Shown in pieces: positions 9,402 through 18,566 of a stretch of 64,000 bases of DNA. The notes below the pieces were generated by a model. The model did not search any database, had not been told where the DNA came from, and saw only the letters and a list, made by a program, of their open reading frames with translations. This DNA is from JALHST01 sp963798435 (GTDB lineage Bacteria > Bacteroidota > Bacteroidia > Flavobacteriales > Flavobacteriaceae). The DNA is taken from the NCBI GenBank assembly GCA_963798435.1, contig CAWCTF010000002.1, positions 372,001-436,000 on the forward strand, in the 5' to 3' direction. Each line of letters starts with the position of its first letter. Positions within the stretch are counted from its first letter, which is position 1. The position numbers were made by a program, and so were the translations under genes.

Positions 9402-10442
9402 ATGGAAAATAAGATTAACGCTTACAATAATATCCTTGAACTCATAGGAAATACCCCCATCGTTAAACTTAATACTATTACCTCAAACCTAAAGGGAAAC
9501 TTTTATGCCAAAATGGAGGCCTTCAATCCTGGACATTCATCAAAGGATCGGGTTGCCGCGTATATTATTGAGGAAGCGGAACGTAAGGGAATTTTAACTC
9601 CGGGCAGCACCATTATAGAAACTACCTCTGGGAATACCGGTTTCAGCATTGCCATGGTGAGCATTATAAAAGGGTATGATTGTATTTTGGCCGTGAGTTC
9701 AAAATCATCAAAGGACAAAATCGATATGCTCCGTTCTATGGGTGCCAAAGTCTATGTTTGTCCTGCGCATGTAAGTGCAGATGATCCAAGATCTTATTAC
9801 CAAGTGGCCAAAAGACTGCACGAAGAAACAAGTGGTTCTATTTATATCAATCAGTATTTTAATGAATTGAATATCGATGCACATTATAAGACCACAGGCC
9901 CTGAAATTTGGAAACAGACCAATGGTGCCATTACACATTTGGTGGCCTGCAGTGGTACCGGAGGTACTATTTCAGGTACGGCCCGTTATTTGAAGGAACA
10001 GAACCCGAAGATCAAAGTAATCGGTGTCGATGCCTTTGGATCTGTACTCAAGAAATACCACGAGACCCGGGAATTTGACGCCAAGGAAATCTATCCGTAT
10101 CGTATTGAGGGGCTTGGAAAAAATTTGATTCCCGCGGCGACTGATTTTGATGTTATCGATGAATTTATCAAAGTAACTGACGAAGAAAGTGCACATACCG
10201 CCAGGGAAATCGCCAAAACCGAAGGAATGTTCGTCGGATACACCAGTGGCGCGGTCATACAGGCGGTGAAGCAATTAGGCGCTAATGGTGTCTTCAATGC
10301 CAATAGCAATGTGGTGGTTATATTCCCGGATCATGGCTCTCGCTATATGAGTAAAATCTATAGTGATAAATGGATGGAGGATCAAGGATTTTTTGATAGT
10401 AAGAATGTCGAGGAAACCCAAGAAATACAGTTCATAAAGTAA
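9402..10442 (+). CDS. PLP-dependent cysteine synthase-family enzyme, candidate cysteate synthase
   Basis: A 346-residue fold type II PLP enzyme when started at the ATG at 9402 (MENKINAYNNILELIGNTP), which matches the usual N terminus better than the ATG 24 bp upstream. The cofactor lysine is in the HSSKDR motif near residue 48, the substrate loop is TTSGNTGFSI, and the phosphate loop is GTGGTISG. The family covers cysteine synthase, cystathionine beta-synthase and relatives. Because the next gene is an alpha-oxoamine synthase, a role in making cysteate from phosphoserine and sulfite for sulfonolipid synthesis is an attractive inference, but ordinary cysteine synthesis cannot be excluded. Confidence 0.85.
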   Translation: MENKINAYNNILELIGNTPIVKLNTITSNLKGNFYAKMEAFNPGHSSKDRVAAYIIEEAERKGILTPGSTIIETTSGNTGFSIAMVSIIKGYDCILAVSSKSSKDKIDMLRSMGAKVYVCPAHVSADDPRSYYQVAKRLHEETSGSIYINQYFNELNIDAHYKTTGPEIWKQTNGAITHLVACSGTGGTISGTARYLKEQNPKIKVIGVDAFGSVLKKYHETREFDAKEIYPYRIEGLGKNLIPAATDFDVIDEFIKVTDEESAHTAREIAKTEGMFVGYTSGAVIQAVKQLGANGVFNANSNVVVIFPDHGSRYMSKIYSDKWMEDQGFFDSKNVEETQEIQFIK

Positions 10443-10462
10443 TTATATTTGATTGCGAAACT

Positions 10463-10498
10463 AAAAAAAGCAAGGATATCGAAATCCTTGCTTTTTTT
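10463..10498 (+). terminator. rho-independent terminator after the cysteine-synthase-like gene
   Basis: A strong symmetrical hairpin with stem AAAAAAAGCAAGGAT and its complement ATCCTTGCTTTTTTT, about 20 bp after the stop. The T run on either strand makes it bidirectional in principle. It separates the transcript from the next gene. Confidence 0.85.
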
Positions 10499-10536
10499 AT
10501 GGACCTAAAATATTATGAATGCTTGCCAAAAATCTA

Positions 10537-10544
10537 TATTTTTG
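10537..10544 (+). promoter_or_regulatory. candidate -7 element for the oxoamine synthase gene
   Basis: TATTTTTG fits TAnnTTTG and lies just after the preceding terminator. A transcript starting about 7 bp downstream would cover either candidate start (10616 or 10670). A correctly spaced -33 box was not found. Confidence 0.35.
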
Positions 10545-10669
10545 CATCAATATTTTGTAAATATTCAATACGTCGTGCACAAAATTCGTTTTATTGAGTT
10601 CTGCACCAGTAAGGTGTGTACGAAGCGATAGTTGAAGATTTATTTAGCACGAAATGCAACCCAGACCAC

Positions 10670-11929
10670 ATGAGAGATTTATTTGATAGGATTATCGAGA
10701 ACAAAGGCCCACTTGGAAAATGGGCATCACAGGCAGAAGGCTATTTTGTCTTTCCAAAGTTGGAAGGCCCGATTTCGAACCGTATGAAATTCCAGGGAAA
10801 AGAAGTAATTACATGGAGTATCAACGATTATCTTGGTCTAGCGAATCGTCCCGAAATTAGAAAAGTCGACGCGGAAGCTGCATTAGAGCATGGGGCGGCC
10901 TATCCTATGGGCGCGCGAATGATGAGCGGGCATACCGATTTTCATGAACAATTGGAAAAGGAATTAGCCGCTTTTGTCAATAAACAATCAGCCTATTTAT
11001 TAAACTTTGGCTATCAAGGGATGGTTTCGGCCATCGATGCCCTGGTATCAAAAGATGATATCATCGTATATGATGTTGATTCGCATGCCTGCATCATTGA
11101 TGGTGTACGATTGCATATGGGCAAACGTTTCACTTTCAAGCACAATGACATTGAAAGTTTGGAGAAAAACCTAGAGCGAGCGACCAAAATGGCAGAACAG
11201 ACCGGTGGTGGCATATTGGTCATTTCCGAAGGTGTTTTTGGTATGCGTGGAGAGCAAGGTAAACTCAAGGAAATCGTCGCCTTAAAACATAAATATAATT
11301 TCAGGTTATTCGTAGATGATGCACATGGTTTTGGAACCTTGGGAAAAACAGGTGCGGGAGCAGGTGAGGAGCAAGGCATACAAGACGATATTGATGTTTA
11401 TTTCGCAACCTTTGCCAAATCTATGGCTGGAATAGGGGCCTTCTTGGCCGCTGATAAGGAAATAATAAATTATTTAAAATACAATTTACGCTCTCAGATG
11501 TTTGCGAAATCGCTTCCGATGATATATGTCAAAGGCGCCCTAAAACGTTTGGATATGATGCGTACCATGCCAGAATTAAAGGCCAAGTTGTGGGAGAACG
11601 TGAATGCGCTTCAAGACGGACTAAAAGAAAGGGGATTCGATATTGGAAGTACGTCGAGTTGTGTAACACCTGTCTATTTGAACGGAAGTATTCCAGAGGC
11701 TATGGCCTTGGTGAAAGACCTTCGTGAAAATTACGGAATATTCTGTTCTATAGTTGTTTATCCTGTAATACCTAAAGGATTAATATTGCTTAGGATGATA
11801 CCCACGGCAACCCATACCTTACTGGATATACACGAAACATTGGAGGCTTTTTCGGCGATTCGTACCCGTTTGGAAAACGGAACCTATAAAAAGTTATCAG
11901 CAGCCGTTGCAGCTGCCATGGGGGAATAA
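10670..11929 (+). CDS. alpha-oxoamine synthase family enzyme (serine palmitoyltransferase or cysteate acyltransferase type)
   Basis: Started at the ATG at 10670 the protein has 419 residues; a GTG at 10616 would add 18 poorly conserved residues. It belongs to the fold type I family that condenses an amino acid with an acyl thioester (AONS, KBL, SPT). Visible landmarks are the glycine-rich entry HGAAYPMGARMMSGH, the cofactor contact VDDAHGFGTLG and the Schiff-base lysine in TFAKSMAG near residue 250. In Bacteroidota such enzymes start sphingolipid (serine) or sulfonolipid (cysteate) synthesis. The cysteine-synthase-like neighbour favours cysteate, and the convergent GNAT-like gene could supply the N-acylation step. 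Substrate choice is inference. Confidence 0.87.
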   Translation: MRDLFDRIIENKGPLGKWASQAEGYFVFPKLEGPISNRMKFQGKEVITWSINDYLGLANRPEIRKVDAEAALEHGAAYPMGARMMSGHTDFHEQLEKELAAFVNKQSAYLLNFGYQGMVSAIDALVSKDDIIVYDVDSHACIIDGVRLHMGKRFTFKHNDIESLEKNLERATKMAEQTGGGILVISEGVFGMRGEQGKLKEIVALKHKYNFRLFVDDAHGFGTLGKTGAGAGEEQGIQDDIDVYFATFAKSMAGIGAFLAADKEIINYLKYNLRSQMFAKSLPMIYVKGALKRLDMMRTMPELKAKLWENVNALQDGLKERGFDIGSTSSCVTPVYLNGSIPEAMALVKDLRENYGIFCSIVVYPVIPKGLILLRMIPTATHTLLDIHETLEAFSAIRTRLENGTYKKLSAAVAAAMGE

Positions 11930-12016
11930 CTTTAAAAATTCCACCCTGATAGTTATCGGGGCCAAATTCCAAGACCCATTAGGTTAGCTAACGGGGCTAA
12001 TTGTAGGATTTGGAAT

Positions 12017-13138
12017 TTAAGATAGATTTTTTCGATAGGTTCGACGTCGTTTATAGATTACCGGATCAAAGTGCTTCCACATCTGTCGAATGGCTATATT
12101 TTCTTCTAACTCTGGCGTGCGGTAACACATCTCGATTTTTTTCTCTATAAATGTTTTGTAGTATTCATTGAATATAATGGCCGTGACACCCTTGTTCTGA
12201 AAATCAGGGTGAATGCCTATCAAGTAAAAAATCACATCCTTGCTATTTTTTTTGGCGTTTAGAAGATGGAAAATACCAAAGGGGAAAAGAGTTCCTTTTG
12301 CTTTTTGCAATGCTTCGGAAAATGAAGGCATGACAATGGAAAAGGCAATTAATCGCTCGTCTTTATCTACAATGAACTTGATGTATTCAGGATTGATGAA
12401 ACTGATGTATTTTTTTTTGAAATAGGCCTTTTGGACCTCTGTAATGGGAACAAATGAAGAGAGTTTAGAGTACGTTTCGTTAAATAGGTCGAACATTTTA
12501 TCGGCCATTGGCAGTACATCACGGGTCTTCGTAAAGTTTATTTCCCGCAAACCATACCGACGTTTTATCAAGTCGTTCAACTTCGTAAATAGGGCAGGAT
12601 CGGCATTTGCGGCAGGGAACTTATTTTCCATGTATTCCTTTTCTTTTACGAAACCCATACGCTCATAATGCGATTGATAATACGGGTAATTATACCATGT
12701 TATCATCGTACCAATGTGCTCAAATCCCTCGGTTAGGACTCCTACCTTATCTAAATTGGAAAAGCCAACCGGCCCTTCCATGTAGTCTAGATCATATTGT
12801 TTGCCGAGTTCGGCGACTTTATTCAAAAGTGCCTCCGATACTTCGGGATCATCCACAAAATCAAACCATCCAAATCGTATTTTCCTGATTTTTTGATCAT
12901 TGACTTCCAGCCAGTTGATGATGGCCACAACACGACCCGCAAGCACCCCATTCTTGTAGGCTAAAAAGAACCAGGCATCGGCATTCTTAAAAGCAGGATT
13001 TTCTTTACGGTCAAAAGATTCTAATTCATCCTTTATAATCGGGGGAACCCAAAATGGGGAATTCTTGTAAAGCGAAAAGGGAAATTTGACGAACTTTTTA
13101 AGTTCAGTTGTAGTCAGTGCTTCTTTTAGGGAGACCAT
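12017..13138 (-). CDS. GNAT-like acyltransferase family protein
   Basis: A 373-residue soluble protein with an N-terminal region (SPFWVPPIIKDE, FFLAYKNGVLAGRVVAIIN) and a C-terminal half with FYLIGIHPDFQNKGVTAIIF, which resembles the acetyl-CoA pyrophosphate loop of GNAT enzymes. It is a conserved Bacteroidota family without an agreed role. Bacterial ceramide synthases described in Proteobacteria are also GNAT-like, and this gene sits tail to tail with an oxoamine synthase. An N-acyl transfer onto a sphinganine- or capnine-like base is therefore a reasonable hypothesis, not a demonstrated function. The basic C terminus (YKRRRTYRKN) could contact membrane lipids. Confidence 0.75.
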   Translation of the reverse strand: MVSLKEALTTTELKKFVKFPFSLYKNSPFWVPPIIKDELESFDRKENPAFKNADAWFFLAYKNGVLAGRVVAIINWLEVNDQKIRKIRFGWFDFVDDPEVSEALLNKVAELGKQYDLDYMEGPVGFSNLDKVGVLTEGFEHIGTMITWYNYPYYQSHYERMGFVKEKEYMENKFPAANADPALFTKLNDLIKRRYGLREINFTKTRDVLPMADKMFDLFNETYSKLSSFVPITEVQKAYFKKKYISFINPEYIKFIVDKDERLIAFSIVMPSFSEALQKAKGTLFPFGIFHLLNAKKNSKDVIFYLIGIHPDFQNKGVTAIIFNEYYKTFIEKKIEMCYRTPELEENIAIRQMWKHFDPVIYKRRRTYRKNLS

Positions 13139-13240
13139 GCGGTAGATTTTGCAAGGTCAATATTAGCAATAAATAGGCTGAGAATAAAATTTAAGGATTT
13201 TAATATATCCTAGATGAAATGAATTCCTAGTATTTAAATT

Positions 13241-14293
13241 TTAGAAGTCAATTTCGCCAGAATCCTTCTTTTTGCTTTTTTGGGCTTTCTTTAATTTCCG
13301 CAATTGTTTTTTAGAGGGCCCCAAGTCAACGTCTTCGGCCCCGGAACCTTTCTTCTTCCCCCTGTTTTTTTTCATGGCGTTCTTTTGAATCGGACCGCCA
13401 TTTTCACCGCCATTTTGATCTTCAATGGCCTTTTGAATGTCTTGATGGAAGTCAAAGCGATATGATCCGCCCATGGTAAAGAATATTCGTGAAGGGGTGT
13501 TTTTAAAACTGGCGCCCATATTAAGATCAACCTGTAAATTCTCGCTCAGCAAATGGGCCACCCCACCCCGTAGTAAAACGTCTGAATAACGGTCACTTTG
13601 AATTCCTTGGTTTTCGAGGAATGCACTCCATTTGGGATTTCGAAAGGCATGTGATATCGAAACCAAATAACTTAATTCGGGAAAATCGCTTGAAATACGG
13701 TCGTATGCAATATTCGTTATCAAAACGAACCTGGGAGTTAATCTACTCTGCGTTGCCACCATTCCACGATAAGATACCGTAGGATCTCCCACGTAAAACG
13801 GATTGTCCCCAACGTTAAAAGTGGCCCCTCCGTATAGAGAGACCGAGGGTATCAGGTTTTTAAGTTGAAAAACATGGTTCGCACGCCAACTGCGAATGTT
13901 TGGCTTGTTGCGTTCCGGATCCTTATACCGATCATATATCAAGTATTTCAAGCCGATCCGGTTTCTGTAAAAATCTGTAAATGAGTCAGAGGTACCTGAA
14001 TTGGCATAGGTTATGCTCTGATTTTGAAAGGTCCCCTCGTAATTCAGCTCCAATTCCTCAAAGAACAGTCCGTAGCGAAGCGATAGGTCGGTACCCCAAA
14101 TATTCGATTGAGTATTCAAAAGGCTATGGTCTTGTTGTTCATAAACAATGCCCATTTCGGCTTGAAAAACCCCCTTGCCTACGGCATAAGCACTCACCGA
14201 TAATCCGGGACGATTTGAATTGATCACGTCGGTATATTGCGTGAAACCTAAAAACGGTATGCTAATGAGAACTACTAGAACGATTCGATTCAT
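13241..14293 (-). CDS. outer-membrane beta-barrel (transporter/MetA-pathway phenol degradation-like)
   Basis: A 350-residue protein with a signal peptide (MNRIVLVVLISIPFLGFTQ). The mature part has alternating amphipathic strands and the line INSNRPGLSVSAYAVGKGVFQAEMG split across its first strands, which recalls the phenol-degradation outer-membrane family PF13557. The fold should be an outer-membrane channel. After the barrel (about residue 285) comes a 65-residue lysine-rich tail (KNRGKKKGSG, KKQLRKLKKAQKSKKKD) that is not part of the usual family and would face the periplasm or the surface. The cargo is unknown. It is a single gene with clear gaps on both sides. Confidence 0.72.
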   Translation of the reverse strand: MNRIVLVVLISIPFLGFTQYTDVINSNRPGLSVSAYAVGKGVFQAEMGIVYEQQDHSLLNTQSNIWGTDLSLRYGLFFEELELNYEGTFQNQSITYANSGTSDSFTDFYRNRIGLKYLIYDRYKDPERNKPNIRSWRANHVFQLKNLIPSVSLYGGATFNVGDNPFYVGDPTVSYRGMVATQSRLTPRFVLITNIAYDRISSDFPELSYLVSISHAFRNPKWSAFLENQGIQSDRYSDVLLRGGVAHLLSENLQVDLNMGASFKNTPSRIFFTMGGSYRFDFHQDIQKAIEDQNGGENGGPIQKNAMKKNRGKKKGSGAEDVDLGPSKKQLRKLKKAQKSKKKDSGEIDF

Positions 14294-14561
14294 CTTTTTG
14301 AATTGGTTATGGGGAAAGATCGACTACAAATTTGATGAAAGTTGATGGTCATCTTGCCGTAGTGAATGAATTTTTTCAAGCTTGAATCCCATTTTCCAAT
14401 ACCTCCTACCATCCGATGGTCAATTCTTAAAACCACACGTACATGGTTTAAATTGTCGCCAGCAACGGGAGCTATGAACTACTTTACCATATTTTTAAGA
14501 CTTTTGCCCTGATATTACAACGTGAGAATTGTATTTTTGATATAAACTATTAAAAATAATT

Positions 14562-14825
14562 ATGGCTTTTTTAAGGACGCTGTTAATAATCTTATTGGTA
14601 TACTATCTATTTAAGTTCTTGGCGAAGTGGTTTGCCCCTAGACTGATTAGTTATGCCGCTAAGAAGACCGAAGCTCATTTTCAGGAAAAATTTGGCACTA
14701 TGGCCAATCAGAATAGGGAACAAGAAGAACGTGTAGGCGAGGTAATCATAGAGAAGAAACCCAAGAAAAATGGAAGAGCCTCACAAAATGTGGGGGAGTA
14801 TATTGATTTTGAGGAAGTAGATTGA
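14562..14825 (+). CDS. DUF4834 family small membrane protein
   Basis: An 87-residue protein with one N-terminal membrane helix (LLIILLVYYLFKFLAKWF) and a charged cytoplasmic tail ending in EYIDFEEVD. This matches DUF4834, a short Bacteroidota family of unknown role. It precedes the YfhO gene by 34 bp and is probably cotranscribed with it. A TATTTTTG box at 14532-14539 lies 23 bp before the start, but its nearest TTTG is 25 bp away, longer than usual. The 268-bp gap before this gene holds nothing else recognisable. Confidence 0.8.
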   Translation: MAFLRTLLIILLVYYLFKFLAKWFAPRLISYAAKKTEAHFQEKFGTMANQNREQEERVGEVIIEKKPKKNGRASQNVGEYIDFEEVD

Positions 14826-14859
14826 TTAAATTAGCACTGCCAACTCGTTAAACCATTCC

Positions 14860-17295
14860 ATGCAAGCAGGTTTAAAATCTTTTTTTGTTCATTTTTTCAT
14901 TGCCGTCTTTTTCGTAATAGCCGCTTTGGCCTATTTTTCTCCCGTACTTCAAGGGAAGGTCATCGAGCAGTCTGATATCATCCAATTTACCGGAATGGCC
15001 AAGGAACAGAACGATTTCAGAAAAGAGTTCGGTGAAGAACCCTATTGGACGAATAGTTCTTTTGGTGGCATGCCTACCTATCAGTTAGGTGCTTATTATC
15101 CGTATGACTATGTCAAAAAGTTAGATGGCCTCATTCGCTTTTTACCCCGGCCAGCAGATTATCTGTTCTTATATTTTATCGGATTTTATATTCTTCTTTG
15201 CTGCCTCAAAGTTGATTTTAGACTCGCCGCCTTAGGCGCACTGGCGTTCGGATTTTCTACTTATTTGATTATCATACTTGGCGTAGGTCATAATGCCAAG
15301 GCCCATGCTATTGGGTATCTACCCATGCTTTTAGGCGGAATTGTCCTTGTTTTTCGAAGAAAATATCTTTGGGGCTTCGTACTGACCGCTGTTGCCATGG
15401 CTCTAGAAATAGGGGCTAACCATTATCAGATGACATTTTACTTTATGTTGTTAGTACTTATTCTTGGGGTGGCCTATATAGTAGATGCAATACGAAAGAA
15501 ACAACTTAAACACTTCTTTATTTCGATCGGGCTTTTATTGGTGGCAGTAATCCTGGGCATTGCTGCCAATGCGACTAGTTTAATGGCTACCAAGGAATAT
15601 GCAGATTGGAGCACACGGGGAAAATCTGAAATAACGATCAATCCAGACGGTTCTGCTAAGGAAAACACCAATGGACTCAGCAAGCAATACATCACACAAT
15701 GGAGCTATGGCATTGTTGAATCGCTCAATCTTTTCGTTCCAAGGCTATTTGGCGGTGGAAGTCAAGAAGAGCTGGGTGAAAGCTCTAAGACCATTGCGTA
15801 TGTAATTGACAAGGATATCCCTAAAAGCACTGCCATTAAATATTTTTCAACATTGCCATTGTATTGGGGCGATCAACCAGGTACATCGGGACCTGCCTAT
15901 ATCGGGGCCATTGTCTGTTTTCTTTTTATAATGGGGTTGATTTTGGTAAAGGGCAGGACCAAATGGTGGCTGTTGGGAGGATTTATCATGTCGCTATTGC
16001 TATCGTGGGGAAAGAATTTTGGTTTGTTGACCGATTTTATGATCGATTATTTTCCCTTGTATAGCAAATTCAGGGCTGTTTCTTCCATCCAAGTCATTCT
16101 TGAACTATGTGCCCCGGTACTCGCCATTTTGGCATTGCGCGAGATCTTTAGTACTTCGGTAGAAAAGTCAAAGAAACTGAATGCGTTGAAGCTGGCCTTC
16201 TTTGGCGTAGCAGGTTTGGTGGTACTCTTGTTTTTAGTAAAGGGCATGTTCACTTTTAGTGCCCCTGGTGATGAACGCATGAAAATGACTGGCTTGGAAG
16301 GACTTCCCGATGTTTTAAAGGAAGATCGTAAAGCGGTTTATAACAGTGACCTATTTAGGTCGTTGGTCTATGTCTTGCTCGCGGCACTGACGATTTGGTT
16401 TTTTCTCAAAGAAAAAATCGGACAGACCGTTGCGATTGTCGTTTTAGGTGTGTTCATGGTAATTGATTTGGTGGGCGTTGACCGCAGATATGTCAACAAT
16501 GAGGATTTCGTTGCGAAAAGGCGTATGACCCAGCCATTTGTTGAATCCCCGGCGGATACCGAAATCCTGAAGGACAGTGCTATTTTTAGGGTATATAATC
16601 CTGCGGAAGGGTATGACGGGGCAGGAACTTCTTATTTTCATCAATCGATTACGGGCTATCATGCTGCCAAGCCTGCCGGGATGGAAGATTTGTTTTACTT
16701 TCATATTTTTTCGGGCAATATGAAAGTATTGAACCTATTGAATGTAAAATATGTCATCCAAGAGGATAAAGAGGGTAAAAGTTATCCCGCCTTGAATCCG
16801 GATGCCAATGGAAATGCATGGTTCGTTGAAAAATTGGTTCCAGTAAAAACCGCCAATGAGGAGCTGCTGGCCCTAAAGGAATTTAATGAGAAAAAAGATG
16901 CCGTAGTCAATACCGCTGAATTTCCAGTTGGCAACCAATCCAATTTTAAGGTAGATTCTACCGCCTCCATTGTATTGAACGATTATAAACCCAATCACTT
17001 GACCTATACCTCTAAAAACCCCGAGATGGGCTTGGCGGTTTTTTCGGAAATGTATTATGCGCATGGCTGGAATGCTTATATCGATAATCAACAAACCGAT
17101 TATTTCAAGGCCGATTATGTACTCCGCGCATTAAAGGTGCCGGCCGGCACCCATACGATAGAATTCAAATTCGAACCTGAAATCATAGCAAAAGGTGGTA
17201 AAATTACCTTGACGACTTCTTTGATTTTGGGATTGGTGATTTTGGGAGGTATCGGTTTTTCGATTTGGCCCATTCGTAAAAAAGAGGTAGCATAA
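14860..17295 (+). CDS. YfhO family multi-pass membrane protein
   Basis: An 811-residue integral membrane protein with a first helix at about residues 8-28, then some ten to twelve further hydrophobic helices to residue 540, a soluble region of about 230 residues and a last helix near the C terminus (LTTSLILGLVILGGIGFSIW). This is the YfhO architecture, related to GT-C glycosyltransferases that use lipid-linked sugars. The soluble C-terminal part (YYAHGWNAYIDNQQTDYFKADYVL region) is typical. It overlaps the following glycosyltransferase by one base (TAATG), so it likely serves in surface glycan assembly with the next two genes. Confidence 0.88.
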   Translation: MQAGLKSFFVHFFIAVFFVIAALAYFSPVLQGKVIEQSDIIQFTGMAKEQNDFRKEFGEEPYWTNSSFGGMPTYQLGAYYPYDYVKKLDGLIRFLPRPADYLFLYFIGFYILLCCLKVDFRLAALGALAFGFSTYLIIILGVGHNAKAHAIGYLPMLLGGIVLVFRRKYLWGFVLTAVAMALEIGANHYQMTFYFMLLVLILGVAYIVDAIRKKQLKHFFISIGLLLVAVILGIAANATSLMATKEYADWSTRGKSEITINPDGSAKENTNGLSKQYITQWSYGIVESLNLFVPRLFGGGSQEELGESSKTIAYVIDKDIPKSTAIKYFSTLPLYWGDQPGTSGPAYIGAIVCFLFIMGLILVKGRTKWWLLGGFIMSLLLSWGKNFGLLTDFMIDYFPLYSKFRAVSSIQVILELCAPVLAILALREIFSTSVEKSKKLNALKLAFFGVAGLVVLLFLVKGMFTFSAPGDERMKMTGLEGLPDVLKEDRKAVYNSDLFRSLVYVLLAALTIWFFLKEKIGQTVAIVVLGVFMVIDLVGVDRRYVNNEDFVAKRRMTQPFVESPADTEILKDSAIFRVYNPAEGYDGAGTSYFHQSITGYHAAKPAGMEDLFYFHIFSGNMKVLNLLNVKYVIQEDKEGKSYPALNPDANGNAWFVEKLVPVKTANEELLALKEFNEKKDAVVNTAEFPVGNQSNFKVDSTASIVLNDYKPNHLTYTSKNPEMGLAVFSEMYYAHGWNAYIDNQQTDYFKADYVLRALKVPAGTHTIEFKFEPEIIAKGGKITLTTSLILGLVILGGIGFSIWPIRKKEVA

Positions 17296-18566
17296 TGCAA
17301 AAAGTATTGATTATCACGTATTACTGGCCTCCTGCCGGAGGACCTGGTGTACTGCGGTGGTTAATGTTTGCCAAATATCTTCGGGACTTTAATATTGAAC
17401 CCGTTTTATATGTGCCTGAGAATCCCCATTATCCCCTTTTAGACACATCGCTTTTAGATGAAATACCAAAAGGAATTACCATTTATAAACAACCGATACG
17501 AGAGCCCTATGCGATTGCAGGTTTCTTGTTCCAAAAAAAGTCCCGGCGCCTGAGCTCGGGCATCATCCAAACTAAAAATCAATCCATCATTGAGAAAGCA
17601 ATGCTTTGGATTCGAGGAAATTGGTTTATTCCGGATGCCCGTGTGAAATGGGTAAAACCTTCGGTGAAATTTCTGTCGGGCATCTTGCAAAGAGACCACA
17701 TTAAGACCATTATAACGACGGGCCCTCCTCATAGTGTGCATTTGATAGGATATCAATTGAGGCAGCTGCATACGGTAACTTGGGTCGCAGATTTTAGAGA
17801 TCCTTGGACCACTATAGGGTATCATACTAAATTAAAAATGACAGCGAAGTCCTTGAAGGAACATAAGCGATTAGAGCATCTCGTACTAAATACGGCCGAT
17901 AAAATCATAGTGACAAGCCAAGTTACCAAAAATGAACTCAAGGGCCTTACCAAAAAACCGATTGCCGTAATAACCAATGGTTATGATAGCGATTATTCAG
18001 GAAATACCGTACTTGACACAAAATTTACCATTTCACATATCGGTTCTTTATTAACCGGTCGAAACCCGCATAATCTATGGAAGGTGCTTTCAGAACTTCT
18101 TGCAGAGAACAAGGACTTTCGGGAACGTTTTCAATTACAGCTAATTGGGGTAGTAAGTCAAGATGTTTTACAAAGTATCTATGAATATGGTTTGGAAGGC
18201 CATTCGCGCCTATTAGGATACGTATCACATGAAAATGCAATTCAATACCAACAAAAATCGCAGGTACTATTGCTTGTCGAAATCGATTCGGACAAGACTC
18301 GGGGCATAATTCCCGGTAAATTATTCGAGTACATGGCTGCCAAGCGCCCAATTTTGGCCATTGGCCCTGAACAATGGGAAGCCGGACAAATTGTAGTGGA
18401 CTCCTATATCGGTAAGGCCTTTACCTATGTCGAATCTAAGTCTCTAAAAGACCTACTTCTTTCATGGTTTGATTCATATCGCGATGAGAGTTTGGGGTAT
18501 GTCGCAAAGGATACAAAAAAATATAGTCGCCGGGAACTTACGAAACAACTCGCCAAACAATTGTAA
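17295..18566 (+). CDS. family 4 (GT-B) glycosyltransferase
   Basis: A 423-residue cytoplasmic enzyme. The N-terminal domain opens with VLIITYYWPPAGGPGVLRW, the typical acceptor-side strand and glycine-rich loop of WcaI/GT4-type enzymes. The C-terminal domain contains HIGSLLTGRNPHNLW and the nucleotide-sugar region around GIIPGKLFEYMAAKRPILAIGP with the conserved glutamate. It transfers a sugar from a nucleotide donor to a growing glycan. One-base overlaps with both the YfhO gene and the flippase gene indicate translational coupling in one operon for capsule, O-antigen or exopolysaccharide. Confidence 0.88.
   Translation: MQKVLIITYYWPPAGGPGVLRWLMFAKYLRDFNIEPVLYVPENPHYPLLDTSLLDEIPKGITIYKQPIREPYAIAGFLFQKKSRRLSSGIIQTKNQSIIEKAMLWIRGNWFIPDARVKWVKPSVKFLSGILQRDHIKTIITTGPPHSVHLIGYQLRQLHTVTWVADFRDPWTTIGYHTKLKMTAKSLKEHKRLEHLVLNTADKIIVTSQVTKNELKGLTKKPIAVITNGYDSDYSGNTVLDTKFTISHIGSLLTGRNPHNLWKVLSELLAENKDFRERFQLQLIGVVSQDVLQSIYEYGLEGHSRLLGYVSHENAIQYQQKSQVLLLVEIDSDKTRGIIPGKLFEYMAAKRPILAIGPEQWEAGQIVVDSYIGKAFTYVESKSLKDLLLSWFDSYRDESLGYVAKDTKKYSRRELTKQLAKQL

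Noticed and set aside
10616..10669. GTG start adding 18 residues to the oxoamine synthase
   Set aside because: The ATG at 10670 begins the conserved N terminus of the family; the extension has no similarity. Not fully excluded.
14503..14539. TTTG/TATTTTTG promoter for DUF4834
   Set aside because: The spacing of 25 bp is longer than the usual 17-23, so only the -7 box is mentioned.
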